A stretch of DNA of 64,000 bases from Rotaria macrura (taxonomy: Eukaryota > Rotifera > Eurotatoria > Philodinida > Philodinidae): NCBI GenBank assembly GCA_900239685.1, contig OENT01000066.1, forward strand, positions 62,001 to 126,000, read 5' to 3'. The notes under the pieces are model-generated. The model had not been told where the DNA came from and ran no database searches. It was given only the letters and a program-made list of their open reading frames with translations. The position numbers were made by a program, and so were the translations under genes. This document shows positions 1 to 12,700 of this stretch, in pieces (within the stretch, counting starts at the first letter, position 1; each line of letters opens with the position of its first letter).

Positions 1-2500
1 TGAATATCAATAAGTATATCTTTTGTTTAAAAAAGAACATTTTGACATAATTAATAGTCCAAGAAGTAATTATAGGTTATGCTATTGATCAAAACCGCTT
101 AGATGTAAGAATAACTTACAAATAATTTTCATACGGTTTTTTTCGTGTCCTTAACATATGAAACGTATGCTTGATTTGTCAATAAATCATCTTCATTTAT
201 TCATCCAAATACTGATAATCATAAGTGATGCGTTCAAAAATAATGATTCAGTTGAAATTATCATATCGAAAAAACAGAACATCGGATTAAATCTCAGAAA
301 TTCCACTTTTCTCAATTTTCCGACAACTTACTATGAGTTGACATAAAAGAAAAACTGGCACAAGTAAATATTGAGACATTCTGAAACATATATTCGAATA
401 TATAAGTAGAATGTCTACTCTTTCGATTCTTCAACAGCATTCACTAATCATTGACTTGTTGAAATTCAATAATTGTGTAATATCATCATATGCAATGTAA
501 AATAGAAACAATACAAGTGAATAAAAGCAAATGAATCGAATGTTACTCAAACACAGGAGGTCTTCATGTCTTAAGCAATAGATAAATCAATTTGAACGAT
601 TTCAAAATGGAAAAAAACAGAATGCTTCATAGCTTTAGTAGTTATGAAAAATGATGGATTGTTCGATTTAAAATTTACCTTATGTTTTCATTTTTTTTTA
701 TATAGATACAGTTGGTATCTAATAGATTCTGAGGAAGAATAAATTGAAATCGTAAAGAGCCTTGTTTTGATGAACATGCGTAAAAGACATTGCAGCCAGT
801 AATGATGAAGCGTAGAAAGAGGCAGACATAGCATGCTTAATGCGCTCAAATTCGGAATATATCCTATTATTAACACTCCTTATTACTAGATGTTTTTCAT
901 ATGCATTGAAGGAGTATAGCATCTTTGATAATAAATCAACTTTTAGACCGTTTTTGAGGAAATTAAGAAGATTATTAAGAATCATAACCATCTCTTTATC
1001 GTGCCGCTCGCTGTTTATCTGGCAGTAACACATATAAGATTTTAGATATGAAATTCTGAATGTCAAATGATGTGTCTCATGACAATAGAAAGTCTCTTCC
1101 GAATGAAATCCGGTAGTATATTTTTATACATTCAAGTTTCATCGTTTCTTAGCCATGTTTGGAATAAGCCTAGAAATGTTTGAATAAAATTAGTAATCGA
1201 AACAAAACTCATTTGAACGTTCTTCATCTCAGGGAAAAATATTTTTGTACTATTGATTTATATTGAATAGACAGTATTCAAATTATTATTCATTGTACTG
1301 CTGGCCTATTGAGAGTGTAGAAGAATATTAAACAAAAAGATACCATAGGGAAATAAATCAAAATAGTAGGACAACATAGAAGTTACGTTTAGCACAAATC
1401 AGTAGAATGTGATCGATTCTCTCTTCGATTTTAACAATCATGTTTTAGTTTAACTTACTCAATGCAAAATGATGGAATGGGTCTAGGCAAATACTTATTT
1501 TTATATTATCATTCACTATAATTTTCTTCTATAGAGCCGTAACAGAATAATACGCATGTAACATTTTCACCTTCATATTTCTAATTATTGTTATTATAAT
1601 GAAAATTGAAAAATGATGATTCTTTTATCAGTCATAAATTTCGAAAAAAAAAGCAGATAGTTAAAAATAAACTACACACGCAATTATATCGTGCCGTCTC
1701 AAATCTTTGTAAAGGCGATAAGGATAATTCTTACAGAACATTCTACTCAGAATGTTTATCGAAAATCATTTACAGGAAATATCATGACAATTATAGATTA
1801 CTTGTTTATAATTTGTATTCTAGATTTTGAATATTTATCTTCCTCATATTCATTGCTACAAGGTAAATTTCTTCATCTTAGATTGACATGATATTTAGGA
1901 GCAGTAGTAGTAGTAGTAGTTATATTTAACATATCACTCCTTATGGGTAGCCAATGAATTTTCTGATCTTTGAATAGCTGAAAGAAAACATTGCGTGATT
2001 GAGAGCTGTCGAGACGAGAGAATAAAATCGGATATATTGTACGTGAATATGTTTATTTTATTGATTTACGAGTTAGATATTTGCAATGAACGACTAGATA
2101 TACTATTGGAAATAAAAGTATTCGATCGGAAGAAAATAATTTTTTTCATTTACTGATAAACTTTCAGCTTTAAAGAAGAATCGTAAAAATAGACGAGAGA
2201 TGTAGTGAAATCGTTAGAGAAAATGTGCTTCTTCCGTTTGAGTAGATGAGTGACTACATACATGCCATGTTGTTAACTAGCTAATTGAAAAAGGGTATAA
2301 GAGAGCGAGAGATAGATTACTTTGATGGTGTGTGGGTTTGTGTGTGTTCAACCAAAAGAAACTATCATTCATATAAAGAGTCTTCAAAGCAACATGAGTC
2401 GACAGAACTAAAACTAATCTTAAGACATATAAGTTCATCATCATTGAAACAACTCAATCTTTCTCTCCAAGATCACAGCAGTAGTTGATTCTGTCATTCA
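1..2500. other. Gene-free AT-rich stretch
   Basis: No open frame here has protein-like composition or a convincing splice framework. The only structure seen is a short AGT trinucleotide run near 1902-1920 and, at the right edge (about 2280-2530), a GA-rich tract that probably belongs to the promoter or 5' leader of the neuropeptide gene that follows. Confidence 0.5.
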
Positions 2501-2556
2501 TGTAATATAGAGAAAAAGAGAGAGAGAGAGAAATCACGAGAGATAGAAACATCAAG

Positions 2557-2607
2557 GTAATACTTCATTTCATGTAAGAACGATTCATTAGTTGTTTTAT
2601 TTTTCAG
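2557..2607 (+). other. Predicted 51-nt intron in the 5' UTR of the neuropeptide gene
   Basis: A donor (AAG|GTAATA) at 2557 and a pyrimidine-rich acceptor (TTTTTCAG|C) ending at 2607 bracket 51 nt, the same size as coding introns elsewhere in the window. The start codon follows 9 nt after the acceptor. The acceptor could instead receive a trans-spliced leader, a process known in bdelloid rotifers; the sequence alone cannot separate the two. Confidence 0.5.
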
Positions 2608-2616
2608 CATAAAAAT

Positions 2617-2910
2617 ATGTTCAAATCGTTTCGTCCTCATTTGTTCCTTTTGAATATTGGCTTTATTCTTTTATTATTGTTTACCGTTGTCATTTGTATT
2701 AATGCTGATGACACAATGGAAGAAACATTATTGGAAAAAGGACTAACAACAAAAGCAACAGCGAATATTTTATATGATTTATTAGAACAACAAACAAAAT
2801 TAAACGATGAAGATATGAATGCTATTATTCAAGATCTATTAAAAACTTACCCCAATCGCCGATCATCATTTTATGCTATGCGTGGAAAACGACGAGCTCT
2901 TTTACCGTAG
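2617..2910 (+). CDS. Tachykinin-like neuropeptide precursor (single SSFYAMR-amide)
   Basis: The 97-residue product looks like a neuropeptide prohormone. A hydrophobic signal peptide covers about residues 1-30 (cleavage likely after INA), followed by an acidic helical spacer (31-80). One mature peptide is framed by dibasic sites: NRR, then SSFYAMRG, then KRR. The Gly before KRR is the usual amide donor, so the predicted product is SSFYAMR-amide. Its C-terminus matches the F-x-x-x-R-amide pattern of protostome tachykinin-related and natalisin peptides, which act through G-protein-coupled receptors. Most tachykinins have Gly third in the core (FxGxR); Ala here is a minor variant. Only one copy is encoded, whereas insect precursors usually carry several. 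The ATG follows a likely 3' splice site; AATAAA at 2955-2960 lies 45 nt after the stop. The prohormone architecture is clear; the tachykinin assignment rests on a five-residue motif. Confidence 0.75.
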   Translation: MFKSFRPHLFLLNIGFILLLLFTVVICINADDTMEETLLEKGLTTKATANILYDLLEQQTKLNDEDMNAIIQDLLKTYPNRRSSFYAMRGKRRALLP

Positions 2911-2961
2911 TTGGAGACAGTATTATTTTATGTAAAAGAAAAGTCTTTGTATCGAATAAAA

Positions 2962-5900
2962 ACTCTTGAAATTATTTTCTTTTAATTGTTCCCATATAAG
3001 AGTATTGTTTAGTGATGTTATTCCATTATGATCAGGTTCCAAATCTCGTTTTTCACATTGTCTATTTCAAATCATCGATTTTCAGTCTTATTTGGCAGCT
3101 AATATAAAATAAAATAGCTTGCTTCGTGTTTTATCACAAATGTCGAAACGGGCGGGCATGTAAAAGTGTTTACAAGAGCATTTCTTTTTTCCCTGAATTC
3201 CTTACCTTTCATTGAGATTTGTGTAGTGATCATTTGTAGAATGATTACAAAGAATAAATGTACTATGAGATTCGAAATCGATAATATGAATTTTTCTATC
3301 ACTTCACTTCATCTTCCAATAAACAATCGATTATCTCGTACACAATAACGATAAAAAAGATTACCCATGCATCGAATTGATTTTCGCAAACTCTATCATA
3401 CTTTAACAAGTAACAAATTTAATGCGAAACAATTGAAAAGTTGAAACAGTCTATGTTATGAACTTAATGTTTTCACAGTTCATAAAGCAGCCTGGAGCAA
3501 TGCATGTGTGTATTAAATTGAATTTGTCACAAACACACTTACGCTTCGAATATTTAATTGTATCGGCTCATTACCTCCCTTTTTTCTGTCTGTTATTGAA
3601 ATCACATAGAACAAGTAGCACTATGGAAAATCTTAAGTATTCGACCGATCTTATGACTTCTATGAGAGACTGTGATAGAACCGCTCTCGGGATCAACAGT
3701 GAATACTTCACATTTATTTCAATGTTCTCTAAATATGCATCGTGTAATGAATTTTTATAAAACCAATCAAGTTTTAGCCTACGATTAAAATTGTTCGTTG
3801 ACTCATCGATTTCGATTTTCTTGGTATTCTTCAATTGAACGCTTGTATCCAGTTAACATAGAATCGCGTCTTCAATCAATCGCATGTCTCATTCAATTGA
3901 AAATGACTTCAATCATAATCAAGTATTACTACACGTATTGAGTATTGATCGATTACATGAAAACAAAAGGATTCAAAGCGTTGATTTTCAAGAAAAAAAG
4001 TCTATAGTTATATATAATAATATTTATATTCGATCTTACTGAACTACATATTTGCAATTTGATAGTGAAGCAAAGTAAGCGCTCATTTCAATAGACATAA
4101 GACTATCTCAAGAATTTTATCCATCATTTCAGCATCAGATCACAGCTAGAGAATTGGAAAATAAATGTTCGTGTAAATTATTTTCAAAGAATAATGTTTT
4201 ACTATAATTGTAAAGTTTGTCGCAAATCATACGTCAGACGTCGATCTCATCTGAACATGACCGTCGAAAGCAGAGAATAGAAGACACTGAAAAAAACATA
4301 CAAATGATTATTTTTCAAAATGGATATCTACAGTGCCATTCAAATGTGAGCATTGCATCGACGAATCCTTTGATGGCTCACTTTATTGTGGTTTAGTATT
4401 CCTCGTTGATGAAACTTTATTGTCAAGGATTATTTAAAAATAAATACAAGTGGTTGTATGCCTAGTTCGATACTGATGACAAGAATGGTAGTGATAGTTG
4501 AACAGTGATTTTTCTTTTGGATGGGCAGACTATTTTAATTGTGGTGCTGTCAGAAAATGACATCAAAATCAAACCATAAATCTAAATTTTTCGGAGTTAT
4601 CGTACCCATCTGTCAAACACTTCACGTGTGCTAGATATAGAGTTCTGGTGGATAACAAATGCAGCCGAAAGATACTACAGATGTCACTGATGTTGCATGT
4701 AAATAGATTGTTGTATTATAATTAAAACATGTGCTCTTTGGTCGAAATTTTCGGGTGGATGTAAAAATATCCCTAATCCTAATCTATTTTGAAGTTATTA
4801 TGGAAGTATAGAGATTGCCATGATTACGTATCAAAGGGACTCGAAAAATAAATCAAAAAAAAACCGATGTTACCATTGATATTAGTCGTTCAAAAGTGAA
4901 ATATTTGAAAAATCGAGAAATTCAGTTGAGTAATATTTTCAAGATGATTTCATGTCACATATTTGTAATTAGAGCTTCCTTCTGTAGATTTCACATTACA
5001 GCTGTATTGTCTTTCTCGGTAACTCTATATAATTTATTTTTCTTCGAAATCCATCAACTACAAATGGTTATATCTACTTCTAATTAGGTATTGAATTACT
5101 ATCTCAATATTACTATATGGCAATAGGAATGATTGAATCATTCTAGCTCGTTGTTCTCAGTGCGAAATAGAAACATCTTTTGAAACGACAGAAATACTTC
5201 GTCTCTTGATTCTCCATTAAATATAGGGAATGAGTTTTTATTCTTTCTGTCAAACTGAATTATTGGTGATCACAAACATGTTTTCATGATATATTAAAAG
5301 AGAGAATTGTCGAACAAAGTGAAATATTCTATACTTTCGAGATGAAGAACAAATTACACGCACTATTTGATTCATGAGTTTTTACCAAAGTTGACTTTGT
5401 GAGAAACGTTAAAACTATTTTGCAGGTAATGATAGACAATTCAGTCCGCAAGTGACGTAGATAACGCATGAAATCTTGACTTCATACTATGTTCAATATT
5501 TAAATTTTTACTAAATATTGTAAATATTTGTCTTGTATAAAAATAATAACTGATTAAATATTGTCATTAGAATTTGTTCAAGCAACTACGTAGTTATCCG
5601 TCGATGACGTGAGATATCATGATTGTGCCGTTTAAATAATGGAGGTTATCAAGAGAAAATTTGGTTCTCTCTTTGGTTTCGGTTGTTCAAGAACATTGAA
5701 GAGATATTCTACGATATTGTATAAAATTGAATCATTGATTATATCACAGCAAATTTTTTGATACTCTATTTGCAAATAGTTTTGCTTATAGTAATTAGTA
5801 AACAATGCGATGACAAAGAATGAAGTATAGTCGTTTTATGAAATTATTTCGAAACATTTTTTAGTCCACTTAAGTATATGAATACGGTTGTATTTTATTA

Positions 5901-7863
5901 AGTACATGTATTATTCGAATTATTTTAGGTATTCATGTTCGACATGACAGCTGATTGTTCGTCGAATTGAACACTTCAGTGATGTGTGTAATAAATTTTA
6001 AGCTCCTCATACAATGAATGACAAAAACTAGATAAACTATAGCGTGAACGAGCACATTGCTTATCACATTAGTTTTTTTTTCAATATTCTCTAACAATCT
6101 TAGATTAAAATTAATTCAAAGATAATTCAAAACTCGTATGTTTATCAATGGATACGTCAAATAATCTTAAAAACTCGAAGATAATTTTTTATGTCTACAT
6201 AAAAAATGCAAAGTTATTACGAGACACAGAAGCCTTCTTTATTATGTGTTGGTAACGTTGCCTCGAATAACATCGTTTGGCAGCGACACATTGAGAACAT
6301 CACTTGAGTTACATGATGAGTAGTAGTTTTTCCTTTCTATAGCAACCAATCGATGAATTTTCCTTAGCACCGATAATCAATAAACTAGCAGATGGCTCCG
6401 ATCACTATCTTTGGCAGTTGTAAAAGTATACTATGTATTGAAGATTTTTTTTGTTTTCTTCCCTCTAAATTTTTTTTTGAAATGAAATTTGTTTTTCTTT
6501 ATCACTAAAATATATAATACTGCACAAATCCACACTTATGTTTTTTTTGTAAGAAAAAATATTTCGTTGAAAACTTCAGTTTATAAATATTCTAATGAAT
6601 ACTTAATATACATGAGTTAAATTTACATCTACTACAATGAGAAAAATTAAATGCATTACTAATGTCATAGATTATCAGGAACATTTTTATCCAATTGGTT
6701 ACATAAATGAGTGCCAGTTGAAATCTTCTAATTGGATGTCGGGGCGTGTGGAAAAAAAGACTGAACGGGGAGGGATGCGTGTCTAGTTACCGAAAAATCG
6801 TATTATAGGAAAAGAAAAAAGGAAATTCCATTTGAGAGAACAACTTGAATATGCTTCGCAATAAGCAAAAAAAAACCCTTTTCTATCTACGTTTTCTTCT
6901 CAGGATGTGTAGATTTCAAGCGGTAACACAAAATATGAATAGAAAGATTCATTGATATTAACCGTTGTGTAATGTTTGGTGATTTCTTTTTTGATTTATT
7001 TATTCAAGATTGTTTTACTCTAAGTGTTGAATCATTGAACTCTACCGTCGTAGAATTTCATCACCTACTCTTTTCAAAATGATCATTAATGAATTTATTT
7101 TTTTCTTGTGAAGGAAAAGATTGCGATATCCAACTGCCTGTATGATTTCAAGGTTAGATGACGAGATTATTAATCTTTCATAAAATATTCCTCTCAAATT
7201 ATTTGAATTATTCTCCTTTCACGCGTTTTCTATTCTTCGCCATCGAGATTCCCGCTTCATGAAAAAAAGGAAATATGTAAATAATAGTAAATTGAAAAGC
7301 ATGGATGATTGATAGTGTTTTTCTCATATTAAAATAACATTGGATTAAGGACGAGAAATCTTTGTGGTGCACATGCATCAAGCTCAGAAAAACATGAATA
7401 TGAGCTTTTCAAAATTTTCAAAAACAATCATTGCAAAAAGAAGAAAAATTTCCAATGCAGATAAGTTCAAATGCATAATTTTCATCTATTTTCCTATAAA
7501 CGACTTTATTCTTTCTGGAAAAAAAATAACAAAAAAGTAACTGATCGATTATAAAATGAGATTTAAATATAACCGAACATTTTCTCTTTCATTGAACACG
7601 TATGATCAACTTTGACTGTAATTTTACTGAATAAATAAATAAATATATATATATATATATTTTTTCTTGTAGGACAACTTTTGAGAACGTTATTTTACAG
7701 TGACAGTATGAGCAATGTAAAATATTTTTATTATTAGAAACTAAAACTTATTACTGCTTTGTATAACTACCATCCTTAAGACACGAACGCTCTTGAATTC
7801 TAATTATCAATCGACAGACTCATCACTCTGCTGGCTATCCTGTACTTAACTCAAACTACAAGA
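2962..7863. other. Long gene-free AT-rich spacer
   Basis: Nearly 5 kb in which I see no supported exon. Short open frames exist on both strands but lack start context, splice partners and protein-like composition. A (TA)n microsatellite lies at about 7636-7661, some 200 nt upstream of the phosphatase start. The spacer may include distal promoter sequence of the phosphatase gene or undetected short exons. Confidence 0.45.
7636..7661. repeat. (TA)n microsatellite
   Basis: AAATA repeats running into alternating TA, about 200 nt upstream of the PhoD-like gene. Confidence 0.85.
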
Positions 7864-9765
7864 ATGCCTGCTGCTTCAAATACAATTATTCGAACGCCTG
7901 CTATTAATCGTCCGCCAGGAAAACCTGGACCTGCATTAGGACCTTATTATCATTTCATAAAAACTGATTTAAATAAAATGTTATGGCTTGGCAGTGCTCT
8001 CGTACTTCGTCATGTTTCATATGAACGGCCGAAAATTGAATTCAACTGCAAACCTAAACTTAAACACGATTGGGAAGTACTATACGATAATCTGTTCGAC
8101 ATGCGAGTGTATAGAATCAACATATCGATTGAATTATGCACTGGAGAAGGCGATGATGATATAAAGTGGACTATCGATTGGCATGATCATACCACCGAAG
8201 GTTTATTTCGTATTGCTCGTTGCAATCAAAAATGGCGTGGAGGCTTTTTTTCATGCAACGGATTTGATGCTACTGTGACTGAAACTGCAAAATCGAAACT
8301 TGAATTCGGCAACGTATGGGATCATTTAAATTCAATTCATGCTGAAACTCCTCTTCATCTGTTAATTTGGGGTGGTGATCAAACTTATATTGATTTTATT
8401 TTTGAAGATATTCCGTTGTTAAGAGATTGGGTCAATATGGATTGGGCCATGAAATGGACTTATGATTTTGGAGATGATTTGAAAGAACAAGTAGAACAAT
8501 ACCATTTTAATGCATATATCGAAAATTGGGAACGTCCTGAAGTTAAAAATGCTTTAGCATCGATACCAAGTATAATGATGTGGGATGATCATGATATATT
8601 TGATGGTGCAGGATCGTATCCACCTTTACTTCATGATAGTCCATTGATGAAAGGCTTATTTAAAACAGCACAAAAAATGCGACTTTTATTTCAACATCAT
8701 ACGACAGTAGGAAAAGCTCGTAATCATGATTTATTCGGATATGAAGGCTATAATTATCTAACTCAATGTGGTCCCAATTTAGCTATTGTTGGTGCTGATG
8801 GACGCACGGAACGAGACTTTGAAACAGTTCACGACGCTCGAAGTTGGGATATGATATTTGAAAAACTAGAAAATAATATTCATAACGTATCTCATCTAAT
8901 CATTTTATTTCCCGTTCCATTTTCCTTTCTTCGCTTTAAATTAATGGAGACTATATTCGAACATTTAAAAACTTATTCCAACAGCTGTCGAAAAGTTCCA
9001 GTTATTAAAAATACGAATTCTATATTTGGTTTGCCTGAACTCTATGATGATCTTCTCGATGAATGGACACATGAAGCGCATATTAATGAACGTAATCGTG
9101 CATTGCAGCGTTTTCAAGAATTTGCTCAACAGAAAAGAGTACGAATAACATTTTTCAGTGGCGATGTACATTGCTGTGGTATCAGCCGTTTTAAAACACG
9201 CGGTAAAAAAGTTATAGCTCCTATGCATGATGATAAATTAATGTATCAAATCATATCATCAGCTATTGTCAATTTACCACCACCTAAAACTGCTATTAAA
9301 ATTGCTCATTTCGGTAAAACGAGATGGTATCCGATTAAAAATACAGTAGAAGAACTGATCGATTTTTTTACACATTCACCTCAAACAGGAAGAAAATTAA
9401 CGCTTAAAAAATTACTTCCCAATAGAAATTGGTGTTATTTTGAACAATCTGAAGAGACAGATCCTTCTTCTTTAACGACTATTAAATCAGGACTCTTTCA
9501 TCGTCGTTTTGCATCAAACACATCAACATCGGCAAATATTGAACTACGTTCTATATCTAGATTACATGGTCATGAAATTACAGAAACTGGTTTAGATAAA
9601 GATACTCGTGATCTTGAGCCTACATCCAGAGATATGAAAAATACTGGACCAAAAAAACAAACTACAAATTCATTGAAAATCCGACTATGGCTAGAAGGCA
9701 CAGGAAAAAAACATGGAAGAACACATTTTTCAAGTTACGATCTATTAATACCAAATCTCGTATAA
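7864..9765 (+). CDS. PhoD-like phosphatase, intronless
   Basis: The 633-residue protein has the metal-binding signatures of the PhoD-like metallophosphoesterase fold. They are WGGDQ (169-173), MMWDDHDIFDG (238-248), ADGRTERDF (311-319) and the late FSGDVHCCG (431-439), whose Asp and His residues would hold the catalytic metals. PhoD enzymes hydrolyse phosphodiester and phosphomonoester bonds. The N-terminus has no clear signal peptide, so unlike secreted bacterial PhoD this looks intracellular, like the long PhoD-like proteins of fungi and amoebae. The last 150 residues are polar and poorly conserved. The reading frame is uninterrupted, while nearby animal-type genes have introns. That fits acquisition by horizontal transfer, which is common in bdelloids, but retroposition or intron loss would look the same. 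ATG at 7864 is the first in frame; AATAAA at 9778-9783 follows the stop by 13 nt. Confidence 0.85.
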   Translation: MPAASNTIIRTPAINRPPGKPGPALGPYYHFIKTDLNKMLWLGSALVLRHVSYERPKIEFNCKPKLKHDWEVLYDNLFDMRVYRINISIELCTGEGDDDIKWTIDWHDHTTEGLFRIARCNQKWRGGFFSCNGFDATVTETAKSKLEFGNVWDHLNSIHAETPLHLLIWGGDQTYIDFIFEDIPLLRDWVNMDWAMKWTYDFGDDLKEQVEQYHFNAYIENWERPEVKNALASIPSIMMWDDHDIFDGAGSYPPLLHDSPLMKGLFKTAQKMRLLFQHHTTVGKARNHDLFGYEGYNYLTQCGPNLAIVGADGRTERDFETVHDARSWDMIFEKLENNIHNVSHLIILFPVPFSFLRFKLMETIFEHLKTYSNSCRKVPVIKNTNSIFGLPELYDDLLDEWTHEAHINERNRALQRFQEFAQQKRVRITFFSGDVHCCGISRFKTRGKKVIAPMHDDKLMYQIISSAIVNLPPPKTAIKIAHFGKTRWYPIKNTVEELIDFFTHSPQTGRKLTLKKLLPNRNWCYFEQSEETDPSSLTTIKSGLFHRRFASNTSTSANIELRSISRLHGHEITETGLDKDTRDLEPTSRDMKNTGPKKQTTNSLKIRLWLEGTGKKHGRTHFSSYDLLIPNLV

Positions 9766-9783
9766 ACAATTTATCAAAATAAA

Positions 9784-12700
9784 CATTGTTTTTTCTTTGC
9801 TTCGAAATAATATGCAACAATTTTTTTTAATCACAGATTTTACAAACTAACTACACTGGATGTCTAATCTGTTATCAATAAACAAATAAACTAATTTTGA
9901 TTGTATAGTTTCTTTTACTAATGTGAATATTCATCATATAGATGGTCTCTTTTTACATCAGTTGATACTGAAATTAATGATAAAGACCACATCTATATCT
10001 AGTTCATTACTTCAGCACGTTATACGATCATATTCATTCGATCGATTGTAATAGAGAACTTATTGCAACCAGCCATTACATAAGTATCATCCATTTTTAT
10101 ATGAACATGCAAAATCTAAAGTAATTCGTAGTGTGGGAAAACAGATTTCATCACGAAACCAAAAAAGAATGATCGTACCATAGTATTCATCGTTTCGGGA
10201 AAAAATAATTAAAAAATATCCCTATCGAACCAACAATACTCGAACGTATTGGTTTGATAATTGTTAAGATTGATTTTTAGATTAGATAGGTAGAAATTCG
10301 GACCATAATTCTGTATACAGACATATACGCTGGGATTATTTTTCACCCGAAAAGAAAACTTTGAATTGACATAGACTTTTTAAATTTCGGAAAGCATTAG
10401 ATACTATCCTGTGTGAAGGCACGGTAGGATGATATTCCTAGCAATTAGTATTAGGAGAAGTACTCGGGAATAATCGGCTTTGGAAGGTGAAGTGTAATTT
10501 ATATACTAGAAACTGATCATGGAAGAAACTTTTTAAAAAAATGATCGTTCCATTCAACTATGGTACTCGTGCCTTCAAGATCTCACCGTTTTATATAATA
10601 TTCATATTGAAACTGACACTATCGCTGTCATTTTAACTCATTCAAATAGTTTTTTGTTTTTGAATATGACAATTGTTTTGACTATTTCAATAGAATATCA
10701 ACGTTAGGTAATACTTCGAATGTTTCTCAGAATATGCAAACTAAAATAATTCTTTCTGCAATACAGATTTCCAATTCATGACTTTAATAAAATCTACCAA
10801 GGTACACAAATATCAATCATAGCACAATTGCTCGCTCTTCAGAAGAAATAATTGTAAAATATTTTATCAATAGCTATAAGACAGACAGATAATGATAGGA
10901 ATGTGACGATATGACATTTCGTTAATCCTGAATGTATAGAATGTTGACGTTTTGGTTGGCCGCTATATTCTGTCTCAACACAGGTTTCATATCTTGTTAG
11001 TGTGACAAATTTTTCAAAGAAAGGTCCGTGGCACATGAACTTTGATGATTTACTGCTCTTCAAAACGATGAATCATTTGTGCTAACTTATTTAAAATGAC
11101 TAGACGAATGAATCAATACATGTATTCTTCACTACACTGTGATTTTTATCTCTCATTAGTAGCATTAAGTGAAGACTATCGAATTGCGTAAGAGATAATT
11201 TGACACATGAATTTCTACACAACATAGGTAGACTATTGCTTATTTTTCTGAGCAAAAGACTTGCCAATATATAGAAGAATTGAGACGAACATAACATCTT
11301 GCCGATATCCTACTTATTCTATTGTAGTTCTGGCAGAAATATTTTAATTATTGAAATATACAACTTCGACTTTCGTAAGACGCATGTATCGACTTGAGTA
11401 ACGAAAGATCTACGTTTTCTTACTTTTTCACAGCCATTAAGTCAATCTTTATATTTCATATAAAACGCTTATGCCAACGAATGTCTTGAAACTTAAGGCA
11501 TATTTTGTATCGTTAACGAATCTTTCCTTTCGTTCTTTTTTTTTGAATATAAATCCTGCATGTTTTTCTTGATGGCTTAAATGTGACGATGATAGGCCGC
11601 ATGCAAAGAAATCTTTGTTTTTAGTGATCAAAAAACCTGTTTGATTGCTACAAGGAATACAAAAATAAATGAGTTTCAATCGTAAAGATTCAATTAGTTT
11701 CGTCATAGTCGGAGCGAAAACACAGTTAACTTGAGATTTTTCAATAATCGGATGCTACCGTTATTTTAAAATAAGTTTGAATGGTTACAAGTCTCAATTA
11801 TTAAATGAGAAGCAACGAAATTAAGACCCAAATGGATAAAAGATATATGATTTCAAAAAACTAAAAGCAAAGTAACACACAAGATCAAGAGCGAGCGAAC
11901 ATGAGAATGCAAAGAAAATGATTCTCAAAAGAACTATTTGATTTCATTTGAATTATGAGTCAATAAAAATTCTATCATGCATATTAGACAACTATGAAGT
12001 AGGAAACATGAACTTCTGAAAACGTAGAAGCAATGTAACTCAAATATCTTATGTCAATCAGTATTTATTGTTGCGTATCTCTCTCTCTCTCTCTCTCTTT
12101 GCCTGTCTATCTGTCGTTAGTTGAAAATTTTGGCATAGTTCCATTCAGAGAAAACTTTTTCGACCTTTTTGAAATGATTCTTCAAGAAGCATTCGAGAAG
12201 ATTAGTGATTGAATTTTGTGATTCTATACTGATTTTTTGCGCTGATCGGTCTAAGAAGTCGACTTCATTCATTTCTCATGAAAATTTTATTTTTGTCAAT
12301 TGAAACGCACACCAGATTACTGTTAATGAACCATGTGTATATTCCATAATGCACATGAAGACTATTATAAATATATAGTACTTACAGTACTCATTGAGAA
12401 TATTTAGATGCCCGTGGAATCTGAGAACAAAAAAAGAAACTTAAAAATTAGAATTAAATAAAACACAACCCAACAGTTAACAATTTTTTTCAACGACTCC
12501 TGTTGATTAGCTACTTTTTCATTGTTGAGATGAGGTCAAGTTATTGATGCATGCACCTACCCACGCTCATTGTAGAAAACATTCGTTTCGTGATCATAAT
12601 ATTCCAGTTATTATGCAAAAGCTGAACACACTCAAAAAATGGATTATTACACAACATAAGAGTGGTTTATGAGATTAGTTTTGAATATACAGAAAAGATT

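Noticed and set aside
1606-1891. Two overlapping open frames
   Set aside because: One lacks an ATG start and neither has a recognisable motif or downstream signal.
3458-3834. Overlapping open frames of 87-100 codons on both strands
   Set aside because: Opposite-strand overlap, AT-driven composition, no motif, and no poly(A) or splice framework.
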